NCBI GenBank assembly: GCA_963513935.1
Contig: OY740774.1
Coordinates: 96,417,668 to 96,481,667 of the forward strand
Direction: 5' to 3'
DNA: 64,000 bases
Source of the DNA: Aphrophora alni
Lineage: Eukaryota > Arthropoda > Insecta > Hemiptera > Aphrophoridae
The notes below the pieces were generated by a model. The model was not told the DNA's origin, did no database searches, and was given only the letters and a program-made list of their open reading frames with translations. A program made the position numbers and the translations under genes. Below, piece by piece: positions 21,801-33,543 of the stretch (its first letter is position 1; the number at the start of each line of letters is the position of its first letter).

Positions 21801-23869
21801 AAATTCAAGTACTTAATGACTAAAACGAAGGGAATGCCAAGGCGCTTATTTATTTCTCAGCTATATTCGTGTCCCAGTGTCTAGCTATATATTTCCGTTG
21901 TAATCTTTTTTAACTAGAACAGTTTACGTTAAATTAAAGAATTTTTTAATGGAGTAATATTATGCAGACTTGTACTTCAAGTATACGGTAAAACTGAAAA
22001 TAATATTAACAAGTAACGAAATTATGAAAATAAATTGCGTAGAAACGTATTTAATACTAAGATGAACTTATTGTACGTTACAAAACTTTGTTTTAAAAGT
22101 AACAAGTTCGTTGGATAAGTAACAAAGCATACATGTTCATAATATCTAACGTCATTTCTTATATTACGCTATAGAAAATATTGATAATAAAAAAAACTTT
22201 GAGGTTCAACATTACTTCATTGAGAATTCGAAACATGTTTCGATGAGATATTATATGTTTACAGTTTGAAATAACATTAATAAGTGGCGCTAAGCTTAAA
22301 GCGTGTGTAAAAGCTTATAGATAATACTTTACTTTTAGATGCGATTAATATCAAATTCACTCAAAAAATAACAACTAAATGCTTATTTTTTGATCAATAA
22401 ATCCCACTACTCGCCTTTTCCTTCATTTTGTTTTACTCTGGATTATACTGCATTGTATTGTACACAATACATCCATTGTTAAAGCGTATTGCCATAATCC
22501 AATTTCCATGTATACTTGAAGGTTTTAATTGATTTAACAAATCTACACTGTGGGTAATTTCTAAATAATAATAAATACAATGGAATACTATATATATATA
22601 TATATATATAGCAATCAAATAATGTACATAAAACATTAACTTAACTTTATCTAAATAAAAACTGTTATGTTTTTATACACATATTCATAAAATTAATTTA
22701 AAAAATATGAGGAGTAACGTAACATTTGCCTAAGAATGATCTACAGCTTTTGTCAATGGAATAAACATTGATTATGTTTTACGAATCATGAACTCATTGT
22801 TCAATTATATTATAGTTGGGAAATTCTCAATTCCTGATTAATCTTGTTTTTTACTCCGGAGTACGATTCATATCCTGAACGATACAAGAGAGGGAGGGAG
22901 AAGAGGATGATAAATTGTCTAACCTAGAATAGGAATAGAAATAAAGAGAAACCAGAGAGAGACAGTGTATTTGCAACGTAACGATAATTGAGACAAGTAT
23001 AGAGTGAGATAGAGAATAAACGCTTAGAAAGAAAACACTTTGTCAGGAATTATAGGGGAAAATAATCAAGTAGCATTTTAAATCAGTAAGTGGAATTGGA
23101 TTATAATTAAATAAATAATATCATAAGAAACATTTAATCAAAGGTATTTAGTTATACAGTTTTAATGAATAATGTATCAAAATTATATTATTATATTTTA
23201 ATATAAATTGTAATTATATTTAAGTTTCACTTTTGTGCATTTACTGTGCGTGTTGTTACCTATTATATTCTTTATATCAATGTACATAATTGTGTTAATT
23301 AAAAAAACACTAAATCTATAAAAAAATAATGTTACAATTTTTGTGATTCGATTGGAAAAAAATTACATTTCTATATCAATTACAGTTTGCAAAAAAACAT
23401 AGAGCAACATATGATATATCATGTTAACTGTTATATTTGAGATACATATTAATTAAAATATAAATATTTTAATGTTGTAAAAGAATGGGCTATAAGTATG
23501 ATTGCATGTGTGTATTGTAACATTGGTGGGTATGCTTAAACATTGTGTTAATTATTATTTATTGTTTATTTTCCTGTTGTAGAATAACTTTTAAGGAGGT
23601 TGTATTTGTATAATTATATACTGGAAAGCTTTTAGTAATTAAAATTAACATTGTCTTCCATATTTACCTAATTTATTTTATAATATTTAAAAAAAATTGT
23701 TTTATAATTGTAACTAATATTACTCTAATTTAAATAACTATATACATTTTGGGTCTCACATTTAGTATCATTTACGAGACCTACTTAAAACATACATTTG
23801 TATTAATAAAAAAATGGTTGTTGTTGAGAGAATAGCTAGAGAAATAAGTAAAGATTTTACAAATTAAAC
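18865..23869 (+). repeat. Copy B of the 5-kb direct duplication
   Basis: It matches 13297-18398. It starts with (CA)n(TA)n at 18865-18895 and diverges from copy A after ACAAATTAAAC near 23869. Differences are mostly single bases and short indels in the first 2.2 kb and the last 1.5 kb. Confidence 0.85.
21369..21734 (-). CDS. Uncharacterised 121-codon frame, copy B
   Basis: The translated product is identical to that at 15857-16222, and so is the surrounding DNA for roughly 270 bp on one side and 570 bp on the other. Function unknown. Two intact copies make decay by drift unlikely unless the conversion or duplication was recent. Confidence 0.35.
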   Translation of the reverse strand: MNSIMFLKQNSSSLICRLGVMIRDYEATFRLFDFAQLGYVISRQARGNSSLPSELQCQVSLSGLPSYIYTNVIVFPNGRVSSQHGFFGLEEKRYLVHTSNISEIREVNGKAGYELVIFDKR

Positions 23870-24335
23870 GGTTTTATGTTGTGTTCCTGTAGTTTAAAGA
23901 TAAAAGGACCTCTATGTAACCATCTTCTTAAAAAAAAAGAAAATAAGAAAATAACTTACAATAAAAACCCACCACCTTACGAATTGTCAATTGACGTCAT
24001 ATTCAGAATAAAACAATAGTTGATCAAAACTTGTTTCAAAGGAAAGATTAAAGACAGGGATTTAACTCACGTCTAGATGAAGAGAAGTTTAGCTTCAGCT
24101 GGAGTATATTGAGATTTCCCCTCATATACCTACCACAAGTGAGACTTCTAATGACCGAATGAAATAATGACACCAGCGTTTCGAAATAGTAGCTTTTTTG
24201 CAAAATAAATAATATTTTGTACATTATTGTTATTTTTAACTATTCAATTAATATAAGATTTTTAATATAGGTAGTACTATATGAAAAATATTTGCAGTTT
24301 AATATTTGCAGAAATATTTTCCAAAATCTCACTTT
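23870..24335 (+). other. A+T-rich spacer
   Basis: No gene, repeat or RNA was recognised here. Confidence 0.4.
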
Positions 24336-24575
24336 GCTCTGAGATGCATTCTTAGATATTGGTTGGTGGTATTCTTATTTAATTTTACTTCTACATAGGC
24401 TTAGTTTCTAGTTTCATGATTCTTTAGTTTTTAGTCACTTGATAACGGGGGAATTGATTCTTATTCCCGAAACGTCGTGTTTTGATTTTTAACACACAAA
24501 TAATGGCAAATGTCCGAAAAATGTATAATAATAAAGTTGAACTTCCATCATTAACAAATAAATTCAAACAGAGAA
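24336..24575 (+). mobile_element. Penelope-like element end fragment
   Basis: Positions 24336-24511 match 56211-56388 in the same orientation. Positions 24480-24575 match 55852-55936 in the opposite orientation. The second locus carries a Penelope-type reverse-transcriptase fragment between these two blocks, so this copy is a terminal repeat unit without the coding part. It includes TTGATAA, a 7-9 bp stem (CGGGGGAAT with ATTCCCG), and GAAACGTCGTG at about 24470-24479, which resembles a decayed hammerhead-ribozyme core as found in Penelope terminal repeats. Confidence 0.6.
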
Positions 24576-25312
24576 TATTAATTTATTATTTGATTATACG
24601 TTTAGGTTGATAAATCACAGAAAAAAAAATTATGTTGATAAAATTACATAGTAAGTTAATCTGCTCATTTATTTTCCATGAAATATAATTGTGCAATATG
24701 TTTTATTATATCTAATATAAAAAATTCTTAACAAAAAAAAAGTACAAAATCTGTGAAAATGCGAAAATCAAAATCAATTTAATCACAATATGAAAATAAC
24801 TTTCAAATAGTTAGTTTGAACCAGTTTAGAATGCTACCAATTCAGTTGTCATTTAATATTAAAATCATAATTATAGAAACCGCCAAGCAGCAAAATGGAT
24901 GTTGCAGAGTTCGTAAAACTTGCTTGAATTTGGGATTTTTTTTGCTACTGATTTTCGATTATTCAATAAACTCTAACCATAATAATCTATAGACTTATAG
25001 ATTATTAAAAGTATTAAGATATTGCATATTTATTATTTTATTGGGTATTTAAAAAATAATTTTAATAAAATGGAACAAGTGGAATGTTGGATAAATTCGA
25101 ATAACTAAAGATACATTCACATCACGTAATACAACAAGAACAATTCACAATCATAATAACATGAGTGCAATAATAGACGAAGAAAACATCTGACAAATTG
25201 TCATTAGTTGCAAATTTTGTAAACATTTTTTTTTTTTTTTTTCACAATGATTTTTGTGTATTTTATTTCCTCATGAATGTAAACTTTGTATATTCTTCAC
25301 TCATCAAAAAAA

Positions 25313-25374
<62 letters not shown>

Positions 25375-25511
25375 CGTACACATGACGTTTACAATAACTT
25401 AAATATTTAATATCTGGTAAAGTCGGATTTGTTCACGACATCTAAACTGAAAAATTACAAACCAATATCAATGTGTCTTATTCTTAAAAGCTTTCAAATT
25501 TACTAGTAGTT
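24576..25511 (+). other. A+T-rich spacer downstream of the galactosyltransferase gene
   Basis: It contains a T-run at about 25226-25241 and a (TA)n tract at 25314-25371. A minus-strand AATAAA (plus-strand TTTATT at 25262-25267) lies about 245 bp past the gene's stop and could serve as its polyadenylation signal. Confidence 0.4.
25314..25371 (+). repeat. (TA)n microsatellite
   Basis: About 29 uninterrupted TA units in the probable 3' flank of the minus-strand gene. Confidence 0.95.
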
Positions 25512-26177
25512 TTACAATTGTATCACAGTTAAATTACATTTTTCGTTTAAATCAAACTGCAGTCTCCAAAGTAAAAACTGGTCCTCATAATTCACATCAT
25601 GAATGCTAATAGCATTTTTCACTTCACATACATCAAACTCAATCCGACGATTGTAGAACTCTTTCACGTTAACTCTTGAAATATTTAACGCATCTGAAAA
25701 TATTCCTGTAATAAAAACATCTTCAAGTCTAAAAAAAGTATGCCGTAACGTGTGTTGGTACAGATCCTGTGCACAGTCCGTAGTTATTAAATAAGCAGGA
25801 CCGGTCATGAAATTAGGATAGACTGTCGGATAATATTGTTCGTAAGGTAAATAATATTTTGAAGTCTCGTTACGATTGGGTAACCAGTTTACTGCTAATC
25901 GTCCATATATTGACCGTGGAATGTTCCAGATAAGTTGTACTAAAGTTAAGAGTTTATCGACATTAATAAACATGTCGTCATCGGTTTTTAATAGAAAGTG
26001 AGCACGATAGCAATACTTGTTCACCCATTCTAGTAATGAAATTGTTTTGAGAGTCAAGTTGTTATACGAGTCAACAAAATTCCCTTGAATAAGGTCTCCG
26101 TACAATTCAGACTCTTTTTTGAGAGCCGCTTGAACATCACTTGCCAAAGTAGATCCAACAACAAATGCCACTACAGT
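25512..26177 (-). CDS. GT31 coding exon 3 (catalytic domain)
   Basis: 666 nt, 221 codons plus stop. The acceptor reads TTTTTTTATCAATTTCAG before ACTGTAGTGG. It carries the DDD and EDVFITG motifs and several N-glycosylation sequons. Confidence 0.9.
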   Translation of the reverse strand, partial: TVVAFVVGSTLASDVQAALKKESELYGDLIQGNFVDSYNNLTLKTISLLEWVNKYCYRAHFLLKTDDDMFINVDKLLTLVQLIWNIPRSIYGRLAVNWLPNRNETSKYYLPYEQYYPTVYPNFMTGPAYLITTDCAQDLYQHTLRHTFFRLEDVFITGIFSDALNISRVNVKEFYNRRIEFDVCEVKNAISIHDVNYEDQFLLWRLQFDLNEKCNLTVIQL

Positions 26178-26552
26178 CTGAAATTGATAAAAAAATTTCA
26201 TCAATAATCTACATTTTAATAAAAGTAGCTATTTTAAATACTTGTTTCAGGTAAAAAATAAATTTCAGGCTCTACTTGCAAATTGTTTAAAAATTAAATT
26301 GAACTTTACCACGATTTCTCAGAAATGATACTAGTACTAGACCTATTATTTGTAGAAATTTATTTCATGTTTTATTGTAACTTTTGATGATATATCATTT
26401 AAAACAACCAATACACATAAACGAATGAATGAGTATAGTATTGATATAATTGTAACACGTAATTAGAAGAATACCAACATTTTTTAAAACTTAATTTTCT
26501 GATCGTGATGTAGACGTTTTATCAAAAAATATTCTCGTGTTCCACGATTCCA

Positions 26553-26596
<44 letters not shown>

Positions 26597-29500
26597 TGAA
26601 AGCGTATTCAAGAGCAGATATAAAACAATATCTTTTTTCAGCCATTGTGATTGTATTTTCATCTGTATATGAATATTTATACAATATGTTTGTAATTCAC
26701 CAATTACCATACTTATTACATTATCCAACCCCATTAAAGTAATTGTGTTTAAAAAGCTAGTTACATAAATCAATATTTATGTTGAAATTGCAGATATTTT
26801 GTTTAACTCAACTATAAAACCTCGTAACATAAACGTATGTATGTTTTAATAATTACTAAATTTATGAAAAGTGTTTTTTTTCAATTTCAACATTATTGCA
26901 TCACGTATTATTCAAAATTTCAAACATGACTAGATTTTCCTATTTTGAAAAATAAATAAATAAATACTTTCAACAAAATATGTAAAGTAATTTCTTTGAA
27001 ATATAAATAATGATAAATATTATTTTAATAAATTAATCAGCGACACTCATCATTAAATTTGTGTACTTACTAAATAGATGTGCTGATTGAAATGTCAAAC
27101 ACAACTTACATCTTTCCTTTGATTATAGTGTCCCCATGTCATTCGAATAGCTTTTCTCGCTTCGTAATGATGAGGGGCTGTGGTTATTAATATAACAATT
27201 TTTATGTTAGAGCCAAAGTTTGGACAAAGGTCAGGATTGATGATTGTGTGTCCGCCCGCGTATAAAGTACTTATTACATTTTCCCGAGAACCAAAGTTCC
27301 CGGCAGTTTTCGTATGTTGAATTTCCGCGTGTGGAAAACTTGATTCCGAAGAGTATTCTTTACTCACTGATAAGTTCACAGTATTGATTTTTTCTTCTAA
27401 CGTTTGATATTCCTCAGATGTCTGTGTTATTTTCATAAATTTAAAATCTGAAATCATGGAAAGAAACAGACAATTTATTTTTTTGAAATTCAAATTTTAT
27501 ACTCCTACACTACAAAACCAGTCAATAGTAAATAAATATTTTCATACAATTAACAACAAAATACAAATGGACACTTTAGTTTGTTTAATATCCCACGCTC
27601 TTAAGTCTCAAATAAACGACTTCAAAGATATAATCAATATTGCATTGGTTTATGGAAATATGAATTATAGTTTATTTTTTAATTTGCTGTTGTTCCGAAT
27701 TTGAAATTTACGATTATTTTGAAACTAACAATATGAACACCAAAATTGCTAATTTGATTTGTTGTACTTGTTGTATTTCTACAAAGTACAGGGTTATTAT
27801 ATAGCATCTGAAATGTTTCAATATATTTAAGTAGCACTAATTAAATATCAAAATTTCCAATGCTGAATGCTGTTTAAAGTTACTTTTGCTACATTATGTG
27901 TACACTGTAAAAAATTAGACAAACTCACTATTGTAATATTGCAATATACAATACGTTACTAGTAAATTGCTGTACATCAATTTTCAAATTAGGTAGTTTT
28001 ATTCCTGCCATAAAAGTGAATTACTGAGCAATTTTGACATTAGTCTCGTCTGAGTAAATATTATATTATATTACAATACATTACATCATATCATATCGTA
28101 TCGTATCATATCATATCATATCATATCATATCATATCATATCATATCATATCATATCATATCATATATCATATCATATCATATCATACCATATCATATCA
28201 TATCATATCATATCATATCATATCATATCATATCATATCATATCATATCATATCATATCATATCATATCATATCATATCATATCATATCATATCATATCA
28301 TATCATATCATATCATATCATATCATATCATATCATATCATATCATATCATATCATATCATATCATATCATATCATGTCATGTCATGTCATGTCATGTCA
28401 TGTCATGTCATGTCATGTCATAACATGTCATGTCATGTCATGTCATGTCATGTCATGTCATATCATATCATATCATATCATATCATATCATATCATATCA
28501 TATCATATCATATCATATCATATCATATCATATCATATCATATCATATCATATCATATCATATCATATCATATCATATCACATCACATCACATCACATCA
28601 CATCACATCACATCACATCACATCACATCACATCACATCACATCACATCACATCACATCACATCACATCACATCACATCACATCACATCACATCACATCA
28701 CATCACATCACATCACATCACATCACATCACATCACATCACATCACATCACATCACATCACATCACATCACATCACATCACATCACATCACATCACATCA
28801 CATCACATCACATCACATCACATCACATCACATCACATCACATCACATCACATCACATCACATCACATCACATCACATCACATCACATCACATCACATCA
28901 CATCACATCACATCACATCACATCACATCACATCACATCACATCACATCACATCACATCACATCACATCACATCACATCACATCACATCACATCACATCA
29001 CATCACATCACATCACATCACATCACATCACATCACATCACATCACATCACATCACATCACATCACATCATATCATATCATATCATATCATATCATATCA
29101 TATCATATCATATCATATCATATCATATCATATCATATCATATCATATCATATCATATCATATCATATCATATCCATACCATATCATATCCATACCATAT
29201 CATACCATATCATACCATATCATATCATATCATATCATATATCATATCATATCAATTAAATTACATTGTTACACTACTTTAAAGGGTTCCATACTTCTGT
29301 AAATATAACTGACCATTTTGATTCCTAATACCACTAATTATAGTTCATAACATAGTAATACATAATTATTCTTAATGAAACAAATATTATACAATAGAGG
29401 AACGTAGGGCTGCCAAAATACATCAGTTATATTACTTTCATAATTTTATTAATTTGTTTTACATAAAAGAAATAATATCATATTTTACATTAACATAGTT

Positions 29501-29635
29501 TCAATATTTTCTACCTCCAGAATATTCTTTTATTGGAATTAGCTCAACAATATTTGCATAGAACAAGTAAAGCATAACTGTTACGATCACTAAGGCCACT
29601 ACAACGGCGTTGTAACCTTGGAGCATAAATGACAT
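25512..29635 (-). CDS. Beta-1,3-galactosyltransferase, GT31 family (374 aa, three coding exons)
   Basis: This gene encodes a type II Golgi enzyme of the B3GalT family, which transfers a UDP-activated sugar in beta-1,3 linkage to glycoprotein or glycolipid acceptors. The exons are 29635-29515, 27447-27110 and 26177-25512, with GT-AG borders and matching phases (G|AT, then phase 0). Residues 9-30 form the signal anchor. Family motifs follow in order: IRMTWG at 141-146, VVAFVVG at the start of exon 3, SYNNLTLKT at about 190-198, the metal-binding DDD at 219-221 in KTDDDMFIN, YPNFMTGPAYLIT at 273-285, and EDVFITG at 305-311. Length and order are normal for the family. The exact donor and acceptor sugars cannot be read from the sequence; beta-1,3-N-acetylglucosaminyltransferases such as brainiac share these motifs. 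The exon model is inferred, not transcript-based. Confidence 0.88.
26178..27109 (-). other. Intron between GT31 exons 2 and 3
   Basis: The donor GTAAGT is complementary to plus-strand 27104-27109, and the acceptor AG to 26178-26179. The intron contains a (TA)n tract at 26555-26595 and nothing else recognised. Confidence 0.8.
26555..26595 (+). repeat. (AT)n microsatellite
   Basis: About 20 AT units inside the GT31 intron. Confidence 0.95.
27110..27447 (-). CDS. GT31 coding exon 2 (stem region and first catalytic motif)
   Basis: 338 nt encoding residues 41-153. Most of it is the variable, Ser/Thr/Glu-rich stem; its end holds IKIVILITTAPHH and the conserved RKAIRMTWG. Acceptor CATGATTTCAG, donor GAT|GTAAGT. 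Confidence 0.87.
27448..29514 (-). other. Intron between GT31 exons 1 and 2
   Basis: A 2.07-kb intron of which about 1.17 kb (28084-29254) is a pentanucleotide array. The rest is plain A+T-rich DNA. Confidence 0.8.
28084..29254 (+). repeat. Pentanucleotide satellite with block-wise variants
   Basis: The plus strand is built of 5-bp units in homogeneous blocks: TATCA to about 28375, TGTCA 28376-28460 (one TAACA), TATCA 28461-28580, CATCA 28581-29070 (98 units), and TATCA again to 29254 with some CCATA interruptions near 29173-29215. Long open frames in all three plus frames are a by-product, because the array has no stop codon there. Confidence 0.97.
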
Positions 29636-29638
29636 AGT
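29515..29638 (-). CDS. GT31 coding exon 1 (signal anchor)
   Basis: ATG at 29635 is followed by 40 codons and one base. Residues 9-30 are hydrophobic (NAVVVALVIVTVMLYLFY), the membrane anchor. The exon opens behind TTTATTTTCCAG, so at least one untranslated exon must lie further upstream (above 29638); I could not identify it. Donor GGAG|GTAGAA is weak but in phase with exon 2. Confidence 0.82.
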
Positions 29639-29819
29639 CTGGAAAATAAATAAATATTTGTAATCAATTAATACAATATTATATTATATTTTTGATGTTA
29701 TTGAGAATATTTTTAAATTCGGATTGAACAGCAATCTTTAAGCATACGTCAGCAGAATAAAATATAAAAGGCTAAAAAAGTTAACAAACGTTGTATTGTA
29801 TGTAATATACATTTTTTGT

Positions 29820-29824
<5 letters not shown>

Positions 29825-29884
<60 letters not shown>
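29825..29884 (+). repeat. (TA)n microsatellite
   Basis: About 30 TA units upstream of GT31 exon 1, probably in an upstream intron. Confidence 0.95.
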
Positions 29885-29888
<4 letters not shown>

Positions 29889-30892
29889 ACTTAGTAAATT
29901 ACAAAATTAAATATACTTAGACAATGTTTAAAAACAGTTATGATATATATGAAATGTTTGATGGAAATGTGGAGAAAATAAGCAATTATTTACTAAAGTA
30001 AAATTCAGTGAATTACCTTAAGACAAATAAAAAAAAATATTATTATTATTTTGCTTGTAATTTTTAATAACCCCTTCAAGCTAAAATATGTTACAATATT
30101 GATTATTGGATGTAATAAGAGCATATATCTATATTAGGAATTTATTATAACTTGAACAAATTCAAAAAAAAAATCTATTTAAAATATATATATTGTTTTA
30201 CAAAGTACAGAAAAATATATTTTCTTAGCAACTACCATCTCATTTAGTAAACTAAATTACGTTTGAATAAATTTGTTTGTTATGCAACATGTTCTTTTAG
30301 TTTCAAAGATAGACGGACTAATACAGCTGATTTTAATTAGTAAATTTCTTATTTAAAATAAAATAGTATATACAAAACGTTTAGTAAATGTGTTCATGAA
30401 ATTATTTCAATTGTTCATCTGATTGAAACAGAAACATTCATTTTATCTAGTAATAATATAATTTTATTATTCAATTATTATTATCTCTACAATTATTATT
30501 TACTTCATTAAAGAATTATTGACATTATTTTAAATAGTTGAACTATATGTTTTGATAACATACTGATAATCACTACAACTGCTTACGACAAATATAATAA
30601 GTTCAGCTTTGAATAACTAAAGGTTATTGTTCAATTTGATGCATTATTCCACCTGGTTTTATTATAGTTTTATAAGATGTAAGGTATAAGGAGTTGTCAA
30701 TAATAAAATAAATTCCAATGAATTATTTCAAAACTCTGTATAAGAATACTGTAACATTAATATTTTATATATACGTATATTTTTGTTCAATACATATTCG
30801 ACACACACAAACATAACATGTTCATAGAGTTCTTTTCTTCCAAAAATCACCAAACATTATTAGTTTTGTTTCTGTTGACTATTATAATAAAC
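29885..30892 (+). other. A+T-rich stretch, nothing recognised
   Basis: Probably the 5' intron or 5' flank of the GT31 gene. No exon with convincing splice sites was identified. Confidence 0.35.
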
Positions 30893-31125
30893 AATATAAA
30901 ACACTAAAACCCCTACTACAAGTTTTTGGCACAATAAAACACACTAAAATAAAATATTTATTTACCTTATGTTATTATAGTTTCCTGATGTACATTTCGA
31001 TAACCAAGTTACTATCGTCGGAGTGATCTGAATTATTAACATAAAGCAAATAAATATTTTATTTAATTTGCGTGTGTTTGTGTTATTATATCAAACTTGT
31101 AGTAGCGGTTTCAGTGTTTTATATT
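30893..31125 (+). repeat. Inverted-repeat (hairpin) element I
   Basis: The left arm (30893-30978, starting AATATAAAACACTAAAACC) is the diverged reverse complement of the right arm (about 31036-31125). The centre (30979-31035) contains, on the minus strand, CCGACGATAG...TATCGAAA, which resembles the CTGATGA-stem-GAAA motif of hairpin elements II and III. Non-coding, MITE-like in size. Confidence 0.6.
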
Positions 31126-32321
31126 TTACACATTAACTACAGTGCACATTGAACATCTATTACACTACATCGTATAAGACGGGCAATTATACGTTTTGAG
31201 TGTTTTTATTTAAATACACTTCAGAATTTATTTTATATATAGAGGAATACTCACTAACTCACAAACCTATTCGTTAAACTACTTAACCACTAAACGGGTT
31301 TTTAAAACCGACTACACGGAGATACAAAAAAAAAATTAAATGCGTCTGTAATTTCCACACACAATATGTTCCTGACAATTGATGGAGAGAGGGTATCACC
31401 AATATTTGTTTTACTACGGATTACTGTACGTGTTGGCGTTTGTTTAACTGAATCGTCGTTCGGTTTGATACTTAGCAAAGACAATAAACCTAGTATTGTT
31501 ATTTACAATATAACACTTTTTCGACGTTCAAATCTATAATTCTTATTGTTTATCTACTTAAATATTTGAAAAAGAATAATTATTCATTAAAGTGGATTGT
31601 ATATTTTAGCTAGGTAGAATATTTGCGGCATTGTGCCCTACTCAAAATACCTTTATTTAGATGTACAAATCGACCCGTTGTCTATTAGATTTCTAAATTA
31701 TTCCATTTGGGCTGTCCCTCAGGAAAGGTAGCGATTCACTGAATACATACTAAAATAGATTTTGCTTTTTACGTGCAAAGCTTGGTAGCTCTATCTGTAA
31801 TGGTTAAACAAATAATAAGCCGTCCTGGGACTTATTTAACACGCTTAAAATGCAATTTTGAACACATAATAACGTTTTCAGTCTATGAATACAGATAATT
31901 TTGCAGGAAAAATACAGCGCCGCTGTATTAAATTGACCGGAAGGTACTTTTTCACCAAAATTGTTTTATTTGTGTAATCATTTTAATTTGTGTACTCCCA
32001 GATAAATTGGAAATTTTTAAAGTTATAAAAGAAAAGTTATAATAAATAACAGTATTAAATTAATAATGATGCACATTTGAACTTTATTCGAATTGATGGG
32101 TAAATGTAAAAATATTTCCAACAATACATATAGCCTTTTTACATTGCTCGCAATAATAAAAAAGAGTCATAAGCAATTTTAAAAAAGTGCTAAGGTAAAC
32201 AGTAATTCCTTTTCAATTAGCCCCATTAATTGATAATCTATTGCTATAGAATGAGAATAAATTTTTCCTTCAAAAAGCCACATAATAAAACTCCCACATT
32301 CATATGTACGGTTCTTGGAGG
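31126..32321 (+). other. A+T-rich stretch, nothing recognised
   Basis: A 60-codon minus-strand frame at 31302-31484 has no recognisable domain and is probably chance. Confidence 0.35.
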
Positions 32322-32438
32322 TCAGTCTATGAAGTTGCTGTCACGTCCTATCCAATGGTTGGGAAGATATTGATCTAAATATAAAACTCCTTTTATTACA
32401 GTAACATAATAAGGAGGAGCTCCATTCTGTTGTGGAAA
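32322..32438 (-). pseudogene. Decayed DDE transposase fragment
   Basis: On the minus strand one frame reads FPQQNGAPPYYV and, 13 codons later, YLDQYLPNHWIGRD. This matches the pattern QDGAPPHYA... YLD...PNRWIGRRG of widespread arthropod Tc1/mariner-superfamily transposases. The fragment ends in a stop and lacks the catalytic neighbourhood on both sides, so it is dead. Identification is from the motif alone. Confidence 0.4.
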
Positions 32439-33495
32439 AATGTCCCCCATATCCGGGTAAGATTGGATGAGGAACTAGGAGATCACTTAATATTGATGAG
32501 TATTTGTCTCCGCTCATAATCTGATTGTATATATAATAATATAAAACACTATACTTGGTGTTGGCAACCAAAAGAGGTATATCCTTTAAGTAAATAACCT
32601 ATTCATGTAAGATAATGGTTATTTTGTGTGTTATAATTGTTCCAATTATGTTTACGTACAGATCCTGTTCGATAAAATGTATCTTTATCTGAGAATACAA
32701 TTCCATTATACAACTCGACCACTTCGTCACACTTTTCAATTATCTTTGAACAAAATTCCACTATTTTGTCTAGATCTTCTTCCAGCAGTCCGTGAACTAA
32801 ATATGTTTATATATATATATATTATTAGCATACTTTGAAGTTACGACTTTCATATCCTAATGCAGAAAATAAACTTTTCCAAAAGAATTAACCTTGTTTA
32901 GAAATATAAGTAAAATAGTATATGCAAAATTTGTGTTAGACAATCTATGGTGTTTCGAGGAGTTTCAACCAGTTTCATATACTATAGTTTTGTATTTACG
33001 AATTGCTTTTCCTACGGAGTTCCCTCATTTGGGTAGGTTCTTTGAAAACAACTTATAGCTTCGTATTGTGACATATCCCACGTGTATTTTAACAAATAAA
33101 CAAAGGGACCAATTTGGTTTACGGAATTCAAAATATTTATTGTGAGTAGCACATATTTCACAAAAATCACCAGAATTTGACTTACTTGCTCTGCTAGATA
33201 AGAACAAAATCACCAACCTGGAATGATGCTGGATCTATAACAAAAACAAAATGAGAAACACTTTACAGACTATGAAATCGACACAAATCTTTAAAAAAAA
33301 ATACAATTTTAATTTAGGTGTTTTTTTTTTTTTTTTAATGTGATATGCACTTTACGTAGTAGTTTATTTTTTTTATATATCAGTAATAAATAAATTATTG
33401 TTTGTTACTAACATAGACAATTACTTCAACAAAGACAAGATTGATTCAAGATAAATTTAGTAAATTTTAATTTGAACATTAGTAGAAAAAATGTT

Positions 33496-33504
<9 letters not shown>

Positions 33505-33541
<37 letters not shown>
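33505..33541 (+). repeat. (AT)n microsatellite
   Basis: About 18 AT units. Confidence 0.93.

Positions 33542-33543
<2 letters not shown>

Noticed and set aside
13297..23869. The 5-kb direct repeats as LTRs of a giant element
   Set aside because: The interior would be only 466 bp with no primer site or polypurine tract, the repeats start with a microsatellite instead of TG, and they have diverged by many indels.
28375..29302. Long plus-strand frames of 290-300 codons with ITSHH-type repeats
   Set aside because: They are translations of the pentanucleotide array in an intron; the array has no stop codons, so length is meaningless.
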